Shown: in pieces, positions 52,975 to 63,240 of the stretch
How the letters are laid out: every line of letters begins with the position of its first letter
Position numbering within the stretch: position 1 is the first letter of the stretch
Source of the DNA: CAIYZT01 sp031385445
GTDB taxonomy: Bacteria > Pseudomonadota > Alphaproteobacteria > Rhodobacterales > Rhodobacteraceae
Direction of reading: 5' to 3'
Assembly: GCA_031385445.1 (NCBI GenBank)
Contig: JANNBM010000056.1
Span: 248,001 to 312,000, forward strand
DNA: 64,000 bases
Translations under genes and position numbers: made by a program
The notes under the pieces: model-generated
Database searches by the model: none
Told to the model about the DNA's origin: nothing
The model's input: the letters and a program-made list of their open reading frames with translations, nothing else

Positions 52975-55184
52975 ACGACCGGGTCGTAGCCTTTGAAATG
53001 AATGCGGTCCGCATGGCGCCTGTGCGCGCCGTTGACGAAGACCGCAGGGCTGCGCCCCGCAAATCCGCGGCCAAAGCCGAAGTGCGGGCGGATCTGGCCG
53101 CCGTTTACGCCGGGCTGATCGGCGGCGATCTTGCGGTCAGTGACGTTGTGGAATCGCTGATTGCGGGCGGGGCGGACGGTGATCCTGACCTGTCCGATCT
53201 GGCAACTGCCCTGCGCACGAACGGGCTGAGGGCGCAGGTTTATGACGCCACACAGATTGTGCCAGAACTTTGGCCCGCGCTGGCGGAGATGGTTTCGGGG
53301 CAGATCGTTCTGGTGATGGAGCAGGACGAAAGCGGCCTTGTGATCTATGACACCACCTTTTCGGACCGCAAGGCGAGTGTCGGTCTGCAAGAGTTTGCCG
53401 ATGTCTTTTCCGGCCGCATCCTGAAGCTGTCCCTGACGCTTGCCGATCTGGAACATCGCCATTCCGATGCGCCCAAAACCCGACATTGGTTCTGGGGCGA
53501 GTTCAACAATTACCGCCGCCCCTTGTTCGAGGTGGCCGCAGGATCACTCGTCGCAAACCTGCTGGCGGTGGCCGTGGCGATGTTCTCGCTTCAGGTCTAC
53601 GACCGCGTGATCCCCTATAAATCCGAACCGACGCTGTGGGTTCTGGCGCTGGGCGCGATTTTGGCGATCTGCTTTGAAGGCATGTTGAAATACGCCCGCT
53701 CCAGCCTGATGGACATGACGGGCAAGCGGATCGAGATGACCGTGCAGGCGCGGTTGATGAAAAGCCTTTTGGGCATGAAAACCGATCCGGGCAAACGCAG
53801 CCCATCGAACCAGTTCAGCGCGATGCGCGAATTTGGATCAGTGCGGGAATTCTTCACCTCCACCACCATCGGCACGCTGGCGGATCTGCCGTTCCTGATC
53901 ATCTTTTTGATGCTCGTCGCCTCCATCGGGGGCGAGATTGTCTGGGTGCTGGTGGTTGGGGGCATCTTGATGGTGCTGCCGGGGCTGATGTTTCAAAAGC
54001 GGATGATCGCACTTACGGCGGCAACGCAGGGCGCGAACACGCGGGCGACGCGGATGTTGTATGAAGCGGTGTTTGAGGCCGAAACCCTGACCACGCAGCG
54101 CGGCGAAGACCGGGTGCGCCGGATCTGGAACGAGTTGACGGCGGTGTCGGCGCTGCGATCCTCCGATCAGCGCCGGTTGACGTCGATCCTGGGGTTCTGG
54201 GCGCAAGGGGTGCAGCAGGCAACCTATATCACCACGGTTGTTGTGGGCGCCTATCAGGTGTTTGCCGGCAATTTCACCGTGGGCACCATCATCGCGATTG
54301 GCATTTTGACGGGGCGGACATTGGGGCCGCTGTCGCAGCTTTCGTCCACCCTCGCGCGCTGGTCCAACGTCAAATCCGCGTTGGACGGGCTGGAGCCGAT
54401 TGCGAACGCGGTCCAGCACGAAGAGGCCGAGCGCCACTATCTGCGGCGGGACAAGATTACCGGATCGTTTGAACTGCGCGGGATGGAGTTTCGGTTCGAT
54501 CCCAAAGCCGCGCCCACGGTCGAGGTCAGCGCGCTGTCGATCCCGATGGGGCAGACGGTGGCGATCCTTGGATCGAACGGATCGGGCAAATCGACCTTGC
54601 TGCGGCTTTTGGCGGGGATTTACGATCCGACCGCGGGCCGCATCATGCTGGACGGCGTCGACATCAGCCAGATCCATCCGCGCGATCTGCGTCGCAATCT
54701 TGGGTATCTGGGCCAGGAAGTCCGGCTGTTTTCCGGCTCGCTGCGCGACAATTTGAACCTGAGCCAGCTGGAACGAGACGATAGCCGGCTGTTTGCAGCG
54801 CTGGATTTTGCCGGCCTCGGACCTTTTGTGCGCAGCCATCCGCGCGGGCTTGATCTGGAAATCCGCGAAATGAGCGAGGGGCTTTCGGTGGGACAACGCC
54901 AATCAATCGGCTGGGCGCGGCTTTGGCTGCAAGACCCCGCGATTGTGCTGTTGGACGAGCCGACGGCGGCGCTGGACCAGACGCTTGAAAACACGCTCGT
55001 CAGCCGGTTGAAAACCTGGCTCGACGGGCGCACGGCTATCATCGCGACGCACCGGGTGCCGATCCTGCAGCTGACGACGCGGACGCTGATCCTGCAAAAC
55101 GGGCGGGTCATGGTGGACGGGCCGCGCGAGGCTGTTCTGGCCCATCTGGCCAAAACCCCCACCGCGCAAGGAGCGAAATCATGA
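52971..55184 (+). CDS. Type I secretion ABC transporter, LapB-like
   Basis: A 737-residue ABC permease-ATPase. An N-terminal domain of about 150 residues looks like a C39-like domain that has lost the catalytic Cys-His (CLD type). Then membrane segments, Walker A GSNGSGKST, signature LSVGQRQ, where LSGGQ is usual, and Walker B IVLLDEP. It energises adhesin export and starts with GTG at 52971 inside the lipoprotein stop. It overlaps the HlyD gene by ATGA. Confidence 0.92.
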   Translation: MNDRVVAFEMNAVRMAPVRAVDEDRRAAPRKSAAKAEVRADLAAVYAGLIGGDLAVSDVVESLIAGGADGDPDLSDLATALRTNGLRAQVYDATQIVPELWPALAEMVSGQIVLVMEQDESGLVIYDTTFSDRKASVGLQEFADVFSGRILKLSLTLADLEHRHSDAPKTRHWFWGEFNNYRRPLFEVAAGSLVANLLAVAVAMFSLQVYDRVIPYKSEPTLWVLALGAILAICFEGMLKYARSSLMDMTGKRIEMTVQARLMKSLLGMKTDPGKRSPSNQFSAMREFGSVREFFTSTTIGTLADLPFLIIFLMLVASIGGEIVWVLVVGGILMVLPGLMFQKRMIALTAATQGANTRATRMLYEAVFEAETLTTQRGEDRVRRIWNELTAVSALRSSDQRRLTSILGFWAQGVQQATYITTVVVGAYQVFAGNFTVGTIIAIGILTGRTLGPLSQLSSTLARWSNVKSALDGLEPIANAVQHEEAERHYLRRDKITGSFELRGMEFRFDPKAAPTVEVSALSIPMGQTVAILGSNGSGKSTLLRLLAGIYDPTAGRIMLDGVDISQIHPRDLRRNLGYLGQEVRLFSGSLRDNLNLSQLERDDSRLFAALDFAGLGPFVRSHPRGLDLEIREMSEGLSVGQRQSIGWARLWLQDPAIVLLDEPTAALDQTLENTLVSRLKTWLDGRTAIIATHRVPILQLTTRTLILQNGRVMVDGPREAVLAHLAKTPTAQGAKS

Positions 55185-56362
55185 GCCTTGCGGTTTATGA
55201 CGACGGGTTCGATGACCGGATGCGCGGCCCCAGCCTGATCATCTGGTTGATCGCCGGGGCAGTCGCGAGCTTTTTGATCTGGGCCGCCTTTGCTTGGGTG
55301 GACGAGATTGTGCGGGCCAAGGGGCAGATCGTGTCCTCCTCTCGGCCGCAGATCATTCAGAACCTAGAAGGCGGGATTTTGGCCGAGCTGAACGTGACCG
55401 AAGGCGACATTGTCGAGCCGGGCCAGACGATTGCGCGGCTTTACGGCACGAATTATCAGGCGGCGGTGGACGAGGTTTCCGATCAGATCGCCGCGCTGGA
55501 GATCAGGCGCATCCGTCTGGAAGCCGAGATTGCCGGATCAGACCGCTTTGACGTGCCGGCAGAAATGGCGAACCGCGTGCCCGAAATCGTGGCGTCCGAG
55601 CAGGCGCTTCTGGTGGCGCGCCGCGCGGAGTTTGACGCAAGGGTCGGCGGCGCACAGGCAATTGTGGAACAGGCCCAGCAAGAGCGCAGTTTGCTGGAAA
55701 ACATGTATGAAAAGGACGTCGCCCCCCTGATCGAGGTGACGCGGGCCCGCAAAGCCGCCTCGGACGCCGAGGCGCAGTTGGCGGATGCAATTGGCCAGAC
55801 CGAGTTGGAACGGGCCACCGATTATTCCAAAACTCAGGGCGATCTGGCCAGCCTGAAGCAAAAGCTGCGCCTGTCCACCGACCAGCTGGCGCGCACGATT
55901 CTGGTGGCGCCAATGCGCGGCGTGGTGAACAAGCTGTCGGTCACCACCATCGGCGGCGTGGTGCGGCCCGGCGAAGAGATCATGCAGATCATTCCCTTGG
56001 ACGACGAGTTGTTCATCGAGGCCCAAGTTGCTCCGCGCGACATCGCTTCGGTCCGCGAAGGGCAGGATGCGACGATCAAACTTTCGGCTTATGACTACAC
56101 GATCTATGGCACCTTGAAGGCCAAGGTCATGTTCATCTCGGCCGATACGTTCAAAGATGAACGCTCGCGCGAACCGGACGGTGATCCGCATTATAAAGTG
56201 ACGTTGCGCGTAGACCGCGAGGCGCTGACCGAGCGGCAGACGGGGCTTGAAATCAAGCCCGGTATGCTGGCCGAAGTAGAACTGCAAACCGGCGGCAAGA
56301 CCGTGCTGACCTATCTGACCAAGCCTTTGTATAAATCCAGCGAAGCGCTGCGCGAGCGCTAA
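55181..56362 (+). CDS. HlyD-family membrane fusion protein
   Basis: A 393-residue adaptor: one N-terminal membrane segment (LIIWLIAGAVASFLIWAAFA), the biotinyl-like half IVSSSRPQIIQNLEGGILAE, a coiled-coil hairpin, and a beta-barrel end. It bridges the ABC transporter to the TolC-like channel and completes the adhesin operon. Confidence 0.92.
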   Translation: MSLAVYDDGFDDRMRGPSLIIWLIAGAVASFLIWAAFAWVDEIVRAKGQIVSSSRPQIIQNLEGGILAELNVTEGDIVEPGQTIARLYGTNYQAAVDEVSDQIAALEIRRIRLEAEIAGSDRFDVPAEMANRVPEIVASEQALLVARRAEFDARVGGAQAIVEQAQQERSLLENMYEKDVAPLIEVTRARKAASDAEAQLADAIGQTELERATDYSKTQGDLASLKQKLRLSTDQLARTILVAPMRGVVNKLSVTTIGGVVRPGEEIMQIIPLDDELFIEAQVAPRDIASVREGQDATIKLSAYDYTIYGTLKAKVMFISADTFKDERSREPDGDPHYKVTLRVDREALTERQTGLEIKPGMLAEVELQTGGKTVLTYLTKPLYKSSEALRER

Positions 56363-56443
56363 TATCCGTAAAATACCATCCCTTAACGGCGGCTTCACCC
56401 TGATCAGGTAAATCTGGTCGTGGGTGTGAAACATGGGTGTGTG

Positions 56444-57280
56444 ATGGCCGGGCAATCAAATGCCGCGCCAGTCATCATCAAGCGGAAGAAGGTTATACAG
56501 GGCGGCGGGCACCATGGCGGTGCCTGGAAAGTCGCCTATGCAGACTTCGTGACGGCCATGATGGCCTTCTTCATGCTGATGTGGCTGTTGAACGCGACGA
56601 CGGAAAAACAACGTAAAGGCATTGCGGATTACTTCAATCCGACAATCCCGATCAACCGCGTGTCAGGTGGCGGTGATGGCGCCTTTGGCGGGGATTCAGT
56701 GTTTTCTGAAAACACCTTGGCACGCAACGGACAGGGCGGATCGACGGAGAACACCGCAGATGGGTCTTCGTCCGAACCGTCCACAACCGTCGCGCAGTCG
56801 GGCCAAGGGCAGGATCAAAGCACCTTGGAAGTTGCCAAGATCCTCGCGGCCAAGGGCGGCGAAAGCATGACGATGGAGCGTTTGATGCGCCATGTCGTCA
56901 CGCGCGTCACCGATGAGGGTCTGGTCATCGAGATTTTCGATCTTGAGGATGCCCCCTTGTTTGAGCAGGACACGGACACGCCGACCGAGACCTTGAAAAG
57001 CATCGCGGCCCTGATGTCGGAGGTGCTGAAGGTCACAACCAACGAGATTTCGGTCGACGGGTTCACAAAGTTTTATCCGATCACGCTGATCGACAATCCG
57101 GTCTGGGATCTGTCGGCGGACCGCGCCCAAAGGATGCGGCGCCTTCTGGACGATAGCGGGATGGACGGGCAACGGATCGCGCGGGTCATCGGGCATGCGG
57201 ACCGCAAGCCGGTCGCCGAAAACCAATCGTCGAGCCGCAACAACCGGCTTGAGATAATCTTGTTGCGCCGTGACCGTTAA
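56444..57280 (+). CDS. motB: Flagellar motor stator protein MotB
   Basis: A 278-residue stator protein. The proton-path Asp34 sits in AYADFVTAMMAFFMLMWLL, the single membrane helix. The C-terminal OmpA-like peptidoglycan-binding domain has RAQRMRRLLDDSGM and IGHADRKPV. The ATG at 56444 is chosen over GTG 56420 and 56441. It works with MotA, not in the window. It starts 81 bases after the secretion operon. Confidence 0.9.
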   Translation: MAGQSNAAPVIIKRKKVIQGGGHHGGAWKVAYADFVTAMMAFFMLMWLLNATTEKQRKGIADYFNPTIPINRVSGGGDGAFGGDSVFSENTLARNGQGGSTENTADGSSSEPSTTVAQSGQGQDQSTLEVAKILAAKGGESMTMERLMRHVVTRVTDEGLVIEIFDLEDAPLFEQDTDTPTETLKSIAALMSEVLKVTTNEISVDGFTKFYPITLIDNPVWDLSADRAQRMRRLLDDSGMDGQRIARVIGHADRKPVAENQSSSRNNRLEIILLRRDR

Positions 57281-57416
57281 GGCCATGAAAGATATGGATA
57301 AAGGAAAAATCTGAAAATCAAGAACAGCGAATTTGATCTATTAGGCGCATCTTAAGGGCTTGTGCGGCATGTTGATCCTCGTATCGACACTCCGTGCTCC
57401 AGAAAGGTGCCCTCTC

Positions 57417-58727
57417 ATGACAATCTCATCCTCGCTGAATGCGGGCGTGTCTGGCTTGAATGCGAATGCCAACAAACTGGCAACGATTTCAGACAATATC
57501 GCGAACTCCAACACCTATGGCTACAAGCGGGCGCAGGCAGATTTTTATGCCGTCGTGATCCATGGCGATAGTGGCACCAGCTATTCCGCGGGCGGTGTGC
57601 GGTCCACCAATATGCGCCTGATAGATGAGCGGGGCCCCCTGATCGCCACTTCGAACCCGACCGACCTTGCGATCGACGGACGCGGCTTTATGGCCGTGAC
57701 CACGATCGCGTCCGTCAAGGGCGGTGATGACGTGTACCCAATTTCGCTGGTCACCACAGGCTCGTTCCGCCCGGATGAAAACGGCGTTCTGCGCACCTCC
57801 ACCGGTCAGGTTCTGATGGGCTGGCCGGCGGACGCCGACGGCGAAATTGCCACCTATCCACGCGATTCGATGTCTGGGCTGGAACCGGTTGTGATCAATA
57901 ACAACGAGTACGTCGGCAACCCCACCTCGGAAATGAGCATTGGCATCAACCTGCCCGCAACCGGCACGCAAGTGGGCGCCGACGGCGACCCGGAACCGCT
58001 TACGGTTGAATACTTTGGCAATCTGGGCACGTCAGAGGAGCTGTTTTACACCTTCACGCCGACCGTTCCAACAACCGGCACCGCACCATCCAATACCTGG
58101 ACGATGAGCATCTCTGACAGCGCTTCGGGCGGGGCGGTTGTTGCCGAATACGTCCTGACCTTTGATGACAGCCAAACCACGGGTGGCCGCCTTGCCTCGG
58201 TCACGACCGTGACGGGGGACGACTATGATCCGGCTACAGGTGCCTTTCCCCTGACCGTCGGTGGCGGCACGATTGACGTTTCCATCGGCCTGATCGGGCA
58301 GCCGGGCGGCATGACCCAGCTTTCAGACACCTTCGATCCGATTTCGGTCAACAAGGATGGCTCGACGGTTGCCAGCCTTGTTTCCGTCGAAATGGACCCC
58401 AATGGATTTCTACGCGCGATTTATGACCAGGGATTTACCCGCGTCATCTTTCAGGTGCCGGTCGTTGATGTGCCAAATCCAAATGGCCTGACCGCAGGCA
58501 ACAGCCAAACCTACACCCTGTCCAACGATTCCGGTCCCTTCTACCTTTGGGATGCCGGTGATGGCCCCACTGGCGGCGTCGCCGGTTACAGCCGGGAGGA
58601 GTCGTCGGCGGATGTCGCGGCCGAACTGACCGCCCTGATCACCACGCAGCGCGCCTATTCCTCGAACGCCAAGGTCATTCAGACCGCCGACGAAATGTTG
58701 CAGGAAACCACGAACATCAAGCGTTAA
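57417..58727 (+). CDS. flgE: Flagellar hook protein FlgE
   Basis: A 436-residue hook protein: N-terminal SSLNAGVSGLNANANKLATI and SDNIANSNTYGYKRA, then the internal domains, and C-terminal ELTALITTQRAYSSNAKVIQ. AGAAAGG sits nine bases before ATG. It is followed 16 bases later by flgK. Confidence 0.94.
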   Translation: MTISSSLNAGVSGLNANANKLATISDNIANSNTYGYKRAQADFYAVVIHGDSGTSYSAGGVRSTNMRLIDERGPLIATSNPTDLAIDGRGFMAVTTIASVKGGDDVYPISLVTTGSFRPDENGVLRTSTGQVLMGWPADADGEIATYPRDSMSGLEPVVINNNEYVGNPTSEMSIGINLPATGTQVGADGDPEPLTVEYFGNLGTSEELFYTFTPTVPTTGTAPSNTWTMSISDSASGGAVVAEYVLTFDDSQTTGGRLASVTTVTGDDYDPATGAFPLTVGGGTIDVSIGLIGQPGGMTQLSDTFDPISVNKDGSTVASLVSVEMDPNGFLRAIYDQGFTRVIFQVPVVDVPNPNGLTAGNSQTYTLSNDSGPFYLWDAGDGPTGGVAGYSREESSADVAAELTALITTQRAYSSNAKVIQTADEMLQETTNIKR

Positions 58728-58743
58728 GGAAGGGATCGGTTTC

Positions 58744-60201
58744 GTGTCACTCACAGGTTCCCTTTCCAGCGCCTTGTCCGGCCTGACGGCCTCGTCGCGT
58801 GCGGCCGAACTTGTGTCCTCCAACGTCGCAAACGCGTTGACACCGGGATATGGCCGCCGCGAGCTGAGCGTTACCGCGCGCGCGCTTGGCGGCACGGGTC
58901 AGGGGGTGCAGGTTCGCGGCGTGGTCCGCTTTGCCAACATGATCGCCATCGGCGAGCGCCGTGTTTCGGATGCGGGGCTGGGCAATAGCGGCACGCGTGC
59001 GGATTTCCTGCGCAGGCTCGAACGCTCGGTCGGGGTGCCCGGAAGCGCCGAATCCCTGTCAGGCCGCATCGCTGCGTTCGATTCGGCGCTGCTTGCCTCG
59101 GCATCGCGCCCCGACAGCGAAGCGCGCCTGACGCAAGTGGCGGACGGTGCGCGCAATCTGGCATCGCAGCTTGTATCGGCCTCCAAAGATGTCCAAACCG
59201 CCCGCGCGCAGGCCGATGACCAGATCGAAAGTCAGGTTGCTCAGATCAATGTCACCTTGCAAAGGATTGCCGATCTGAACGGGCAGATCCGTGCCAATTC
59301 AGGCGGCGGGCGGGATGCCTCGGCGCTGATCGACCAGCGGCAGCAGGCGATTGACTCCATCTCGTCCATCATACCCTTGCGGGAAATCGCGCGCGATACG
59401 GACACGGTTGCGCTGGTCACCAAGACCGGGGCGGTGCTTCTTGATGGCAAAGCGGCCGTTTTGGGGTTCAGTCCGGTTGGGATGATCACGCCTGACATGA
59501 CGCTCGCCTCGGGCGCGCTGTCGGGTCTGACGCTGAACGGCAGACCGATGGATATTTCGGGCAGCGATTCGGTGATTGCCGGCGGGTCACTGGCCGGGCA
59601 ATTTGCGGTTCGCGACGAGCTTTCGGTTCAGGCACAGACCAAACTGGACGCGATCGCCCGCGATCTGGTCGAACGTTTTCAGGATCCGGCGGTCGACCCC
59701 AGTCTTGGCGCGCAGGATGCGGGCCTGTTCACGGACGCTGGCGGCGCTTTTGATGCGGCCAATGAGCTGGGCCTTTCGCAGCGTCTGCGCCTGAACGCCG
59801 CCGCCGATCCGCAGCAGGGCGGCGCAGTATGGCGGCTGCGCGATGGGATGCAGGCCACAAGTCCGGGGCCGGTCGGCGATGCCAGCCTGTTGACCGCGAT
59901 GCAAAGCGCGCTGACCGCAGCGCGCGAGCCGGTTTCGGGCGGGTTCATGGCCGGCACCCGCAGTCTTTCGGTTCTTGCCGGCGACTATATTTCCGACGTC
60001 TCGACCAAGCGGCTTTCTGCGGAAAGTGACACCAGCTTTGCCCAAGGTCAGAACGATGCCCTGAAGGCCATCGAACTTGAAGATGGCGTCGATACGGACG
60101 CTGAAATGCAAAAACTTTTGCTGATCGAACAAGCCTATTCGGCCAATTCCAAGGTGATGCAGATGGTCGATGAAATGCTGCGCACACTTATGGAGATTTG
60201 A
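58744..60201 (+). CDS. flgK: Hook-associated protein 1 FlgK
   Basis: A 485-residue hook-filament junction protein. It begins LTGSLSSALSGLTASSRAAE and ends near LLLIEQAYSANSKVMQMVDE, the paired coiled-coil ends of the family. Starts with GTG. The length is shorter than enteric FlgK. Confidence 0.92.
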   Translation: MSLTGSLSSALSGLTASSRAAELVSSNVANALTPGYGRRELSVTARALGGTGQGVQVRGVVRFANMIAIGERRVSDAGLGNSGTRADFLRRLERSVGVPGSAESLSGRIAAFDSALLASASRPDSEARLTQVADGARNLASQLVSASKDVQTARAQADDQIESQVAQINVTLQRIADLNGQIRANSGGGRDASALIDQRQQAIDSISSIIPLREIARDTDTVALVTKTGAVLLDGKAAVLGFSPVGMITPDMTLASGALSGLTLNGRPMDISGSDSVIAGGSLAGQFAVRDELSVQAQTKLDAIARDLVERFQDPAVDPSLGAQDAGLFTDAGGAFDAANELGLSQRLRLNAAADPQQGGAVWRLRDGMQATSPGPVGDASLLTAMQSALTAAREPVSGGFMAGTRSLSVLAGDYISDVSTKRLSAESDTSFAQGQNDALKAIELEDGVDTDAEMQKLLLIEQAYSANSKVMQMVDEMLRTLMEI

Positions 60202-60207
60202 GCGAAA

Positions 60208-61209
60208 ATGTCCATCACATCGCTGGGTGATCTGGCCAACGCCTTTGTCATGCGCCGCCAAAGCGCTGAGTCGAAATCGCAGATCCAACGTCTTTCGACC
60301 GAGTTGACGACGGGTGTTGCCCAGGACACAGCCGCGCATCTTGCGGGAAATCTGACCGCACTTTCGGGGATCGAAACCTCGCTGACAAAGGCGGTCGGGT
60401 ATCGCAGTGCGGCCGTCGATCTGGGTCTTTCGGCGGGCGCAATGCAAATTGCGCTGAACACGATCGCGGAACAATCCCAAACCCTGTCCGGCACGTTGCT
60501 TGCCGCGTCAACCTCCAGCTCTCAACTGCGGCTTGACACGGTGGCGGTGGATGCCGAGCAACGGCTGGGAACCGTGGTTTCCATGCTGAACACGCGGTTT
60601 GGCGATCAGACCCTTTTCGCGGGGACAAAGCCAAATCAGCCCGCAATGGTCAGCGCCAGCGCGCTTCTGGATCAGTTGCAGGTCGTCGTCGCGGGGGCAA
60701 TCGGCGCGCAAGAGGCCGAAGATCTGGTGGCCGCCTGGTTCGATGATCCGGCTGGTTTTGCCACGTCGGCCTATCTGGGCGGGGATGCAGCGGCGCCTAT
60801 CGGCGTCGCGCCGGGCGAAACGGCGGCGCTGAACGTGACGGCTTTGAACCCGGCGATCAAAGACATGCTCAAAGCGCTGTCGCTTCCGGCCTTGATGACG
60901 CGGGGGCTGCTTGCCGGTCAGCCGGCTGCTCAGGCCGATATTGCGAAACGCTCGGGCGAGCGGCTGTTGGAGGTGCAGTCAGACTGGGTGGATATGTCCT
61001 CGCGGCTCGGGACGACGGAAGCCCAGCTTCAGGCCGCCATCACCCGCAACAGCGCAGAATCTTCGGCGCTTGAAATTGCACGGGCCGATCTGATTGGGCT
61101 GGACCCCTTTGACACCGCCACCCGGCTGGAAGCGGCGCAGACCCAGCTTGAAACCCTTTACGCCCTTACCGCGCGCATGCAGCGCCTTCACCTGTCGGAG
61201 TATCTATGA
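60208..61209 (+). CDS. flgL: Hook-associated protein 3 FlgL
   Basis: A 333-residue protein with flagellin-like ends: SITSLGDLANAFVMRRQSAE at the start and LYALTARMQRLHLSEYL at the end. It joins FlgK to the flagellin filament. It lies six bases after flgK and overlaps flgI by ATGA. Confidence 0.88.
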   Translation: MSITSLGDLANAFVMRRQSAESKSQIQRLSTELTTGVAQDTAAHLAGNLTALSGIETSLTKAVGYRSAAVDLGLSAGAMQIALNTIAEQSQTLSGTLLAASTSSSQLRLDTVAVDAEQRLGTVVSMLNTRFGDQTLFAGTKPNQPAMVSASALLDQLQVVVAGAIGAQEAEDLVAAWFDDPAGFATSAYLGGDAAAPIGVAPGETAALNVTALNPAIKDMLKALSLPALMTRGLLAGQPAAQADIAKRSGERLLEVQSDWVDMSSRLGTTEAQLQAAITRNSAESSALEIARADLIGLDPFDTATRLEAAQTQLETLYALTARMQRLHLSEYL

Positions 61210-62321
61210 GACTTTTTGGCGCAGTTTTCGCCGCGGTCATGATCTGGTTTTCTTTCCTGCCAGCCATGGCACATGCGGGCGAAATCCGGGTGAAGGATCT
61301 GGTCGAATTCGAAGGGGTGCGCGGCAACGATCTGGTCGGTTACGGCCTTGTCGTTGGCCTGAACGGCACCGGCGACGGCATCCGTAACGCGCCCTTCACC
61401 GAAGAGATCATGTCCAATCTGCTGGAGCGGCTGGGCGTGAACGTGACCGGCGAAGAGTATCGGCCCAAGAATGTTGCGGCGGTGTTTGTAACGGCTGCGC
61501 TCCCGGCTTTTGCACGGGCGGGCGGGCGGATTGATGTGACGGTTTCTGCCATTGGCGATGCAAAAAGCCTGCTGGGCGGCACATTGGTGATGACCCCCCT
61601 GAACGGCGCCGATGGCGAGATTTACGCCGTGGCGCAGGGCACGATCATCGCGGGGGGCATTTCGGCCGAAGGTGCGGCCGCCAAAGTGGTGCAGGGGGTC
61701 CCGACCTCTGGCACGATCCCGTCGGGCGCGCGGGTGGAGCGCGAGGTTGACTTCGATTTCAGCCAGATGTCGACGATCCGTCTGGCCCTGCGCAGCCCGG
61801 ATTTCACCACTGCCGAGCGGATTGAAACGGCGATCAACCGCGAGTTTGGCAAGCGGGTCGCCTTGATGGAGGATTCGGGCACCGTTGCGGTGGATGTGGG
61901 CAGCGCGGGCCAACGCTCGCCGGCGCATCTGATTGGCCGGATCGAGAATTTGGGGATAGAGCCGGCATCAAAAGCGCGTGTGGTGGTCGATCAACGCTCT
62001 GGCACCATTGTGATGGGCGAAGATGTGCGGATCAGCCGGGTCGCTGTGGCGCAGGGCAATCTGACCCTGCGCGTGTCCGAAGCGCCGGTCGTGGTGCAGC
62101 CCAATCCCTTTGCCGAGGGCGAGACGATCGTGGTGCCCCGCTCGCAAGTCGACATTCAGACCGAGCCGGGCATCGGTCTGGCCGAGGTGTCAGACGGAAC
62201 CTCGCTGTCCGAAGTTGTGGCCGGGTTGAACGCGCTGGGCGTCGCGCCCAATGACATGATCGACATTCTGAAAAGCATCAATGCGGCCGGCGCGCTTCAT
62301 GCCGAGTTTCTGGTGAACTAA
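61206..62321 (+). CDS. flgI: Flagellar P-ring protein FlgI
   Basis: A 371-residue P-ring protein: signal peptide through AMAHAGE (about 1-24), then RVKDLVEFEGVRGNDLVGYG, SAIGDAKSLLGGTLVMTPL, and NALGVAPNDMIDILKSINAA near the end. It assembles around the rod in the periplasm. Length is standard. The end precedes a bidirectional-looking hairpin. Confidence 0.95.
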   Translation: MRLFGAVFAAVMIWFSFLPAMAHAGEIRVKDLVEFEGVRGNDLVGYGLVVGLNGTGDGIRNAPFTEEIMSNLLERLGVNVTGEEYRPKNVAAVFVTAALPAFARAGGRIDVTVSAIGDAKSLLGGTLVMTPLNGADGEIYAVAQGTIIAGGISAEGAAAKVVQGVPTSGTIPSGARVEREVDFDFSQMSTIRLALRSPDFTTAERIETAINREFGKRVALMEDSGTVAVDVGSAGQRSPAHLIGRIENLGIEPASKARVVVDQRSGTIVMGEDVRISRVAVAQGNLTLRVSEAPVVVQPNPFAEGETIVVPRSQVDIQTEPGIGLAEVSDGTSLSEVVAGLNALGVAPNDMIDILKSINAAGALHAEFLVN

Positions 62322-62437
62322 AGCGGGATGGGGTTTCACGCAAACCAAGGAATTCCGGGAAACCCGTTCGAGCGTCTGCGAGAGGCAGCGATTTCCGGTT
62401 CCGGCGAAACCCATCGCGATCTGACGCTCCGGCAGAT

Positions 62438-62479
62438 AAGACAAAGACCGCCAAGGAATGCCCGGCGGTCGTTGTCTTT
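62438..62479. terminator. Hairpin between flgI and fliP
   Basis: AAGACAAAGACCGCC and GGCGGTCGTTGTCTT can pair with one bulge, on an 11-base loop. T-runs occur on both sides (TTGTCTTT on plus, TTTGTCTT on minus), so it may stop both convergent transcripts. Confidence 0.75.
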
Positions 62480-62493
62480 GGCGCGGGGCGGTG

Positions 62494-63240
62494 TCACATG
62501 TAGCTGCGGACAAGTGCCGAGGAGATGAGCGTCCAGCCATCAGCGACCACGAAGAAAGCAAGCTTGAACGGCAGCGAAACCACTGCGGGCGGCACCATCA
62601 TCATGCCCATCGACATCAAAATGGCCGATGTCACGAGATCAATCACCAGAAACGGCAGATAGATCAGAAAACCGATCTCAAAGGCTCTGGCGATTTCGGA
62701 CAGGAGGAACGAGGGGATCAGCAGCGAGAGTGGGGCATCCACGGGCGCGACGCCGCTGACCTGCCGCAGATTGGCCAGGGCGACAAAGGTATCCGGGTCG
62801 AGCCGCGCCGCCATGAAGCCGCGAAAAGGGATCATGGTTTCGGTGAAAGCTGTGGGCAGATCCATCGTGCCCAGCGACAAAGGTTCCAGCCCGCGCACCC
62901 ATGCCTCGGTCAGGACCGGATCCATGACGAACCAGGTCAGGAACATGGCGAGGCTGACGAGCATCAGGTTCGGTGGGGCCTGTTGCAGGCCGATGGCTTG
63001 GCGCAGGATGGACAGAACGGTCACGATGAACGGAAAGCAGGTGATCATGACGGCCAGACCCGGCACGATGCTGAGCACGGTCATCAGAAGAAGCAGCTGG
63101 ATCGTCCGGCCTGACAGGCTGTCAGGGCCGCCAAAGTCGATCGAGATGTCCTGCGCCAGGATCGGCCCCGTCGTCAGAGCCAGTGCCAGAAAAGTGGCCC
63201 CGACCAGCAGCGCGCCGCGCGGAAGCCGGGTAATGATCAA
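62494..63240 (-). CDS. fliP: Flagellar export protein FliP
   Basis: A 248-residue export-gate protein: signal-like N-terminus, then membrane segments with LLLMTVLSIVPGLAVMITCF and SLAMFLTWFVMDPVL, and FLVIDLVTSAILMSMGMMMV. Together with FliQ and FliR it forms the export gate. It overlaps fliN by four bases. Confidence 0.95.
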   Translation of the reverse strand: MIITRLPRGALLVGATFLALALTTGPILAQDISIDFGGPDSLSGRTIQLLLLMTVLSIVPGLAVMITCFPFIVTVLSILRQAIGLQQAPPNLMLVSLAMFLTWFVMDPVLTEAWVRGLEPLSLGTMDLPTAFTETMIPFRGFMAARLDPDTFVALANLRQVSGVAPVDAPLSLLIPSFLLSEIARAFEIGFLIYLPFLVIDLVTSAILMSMGMMMVPPAVVSLPFKLAFFVVADGWTLISSALVRSYM

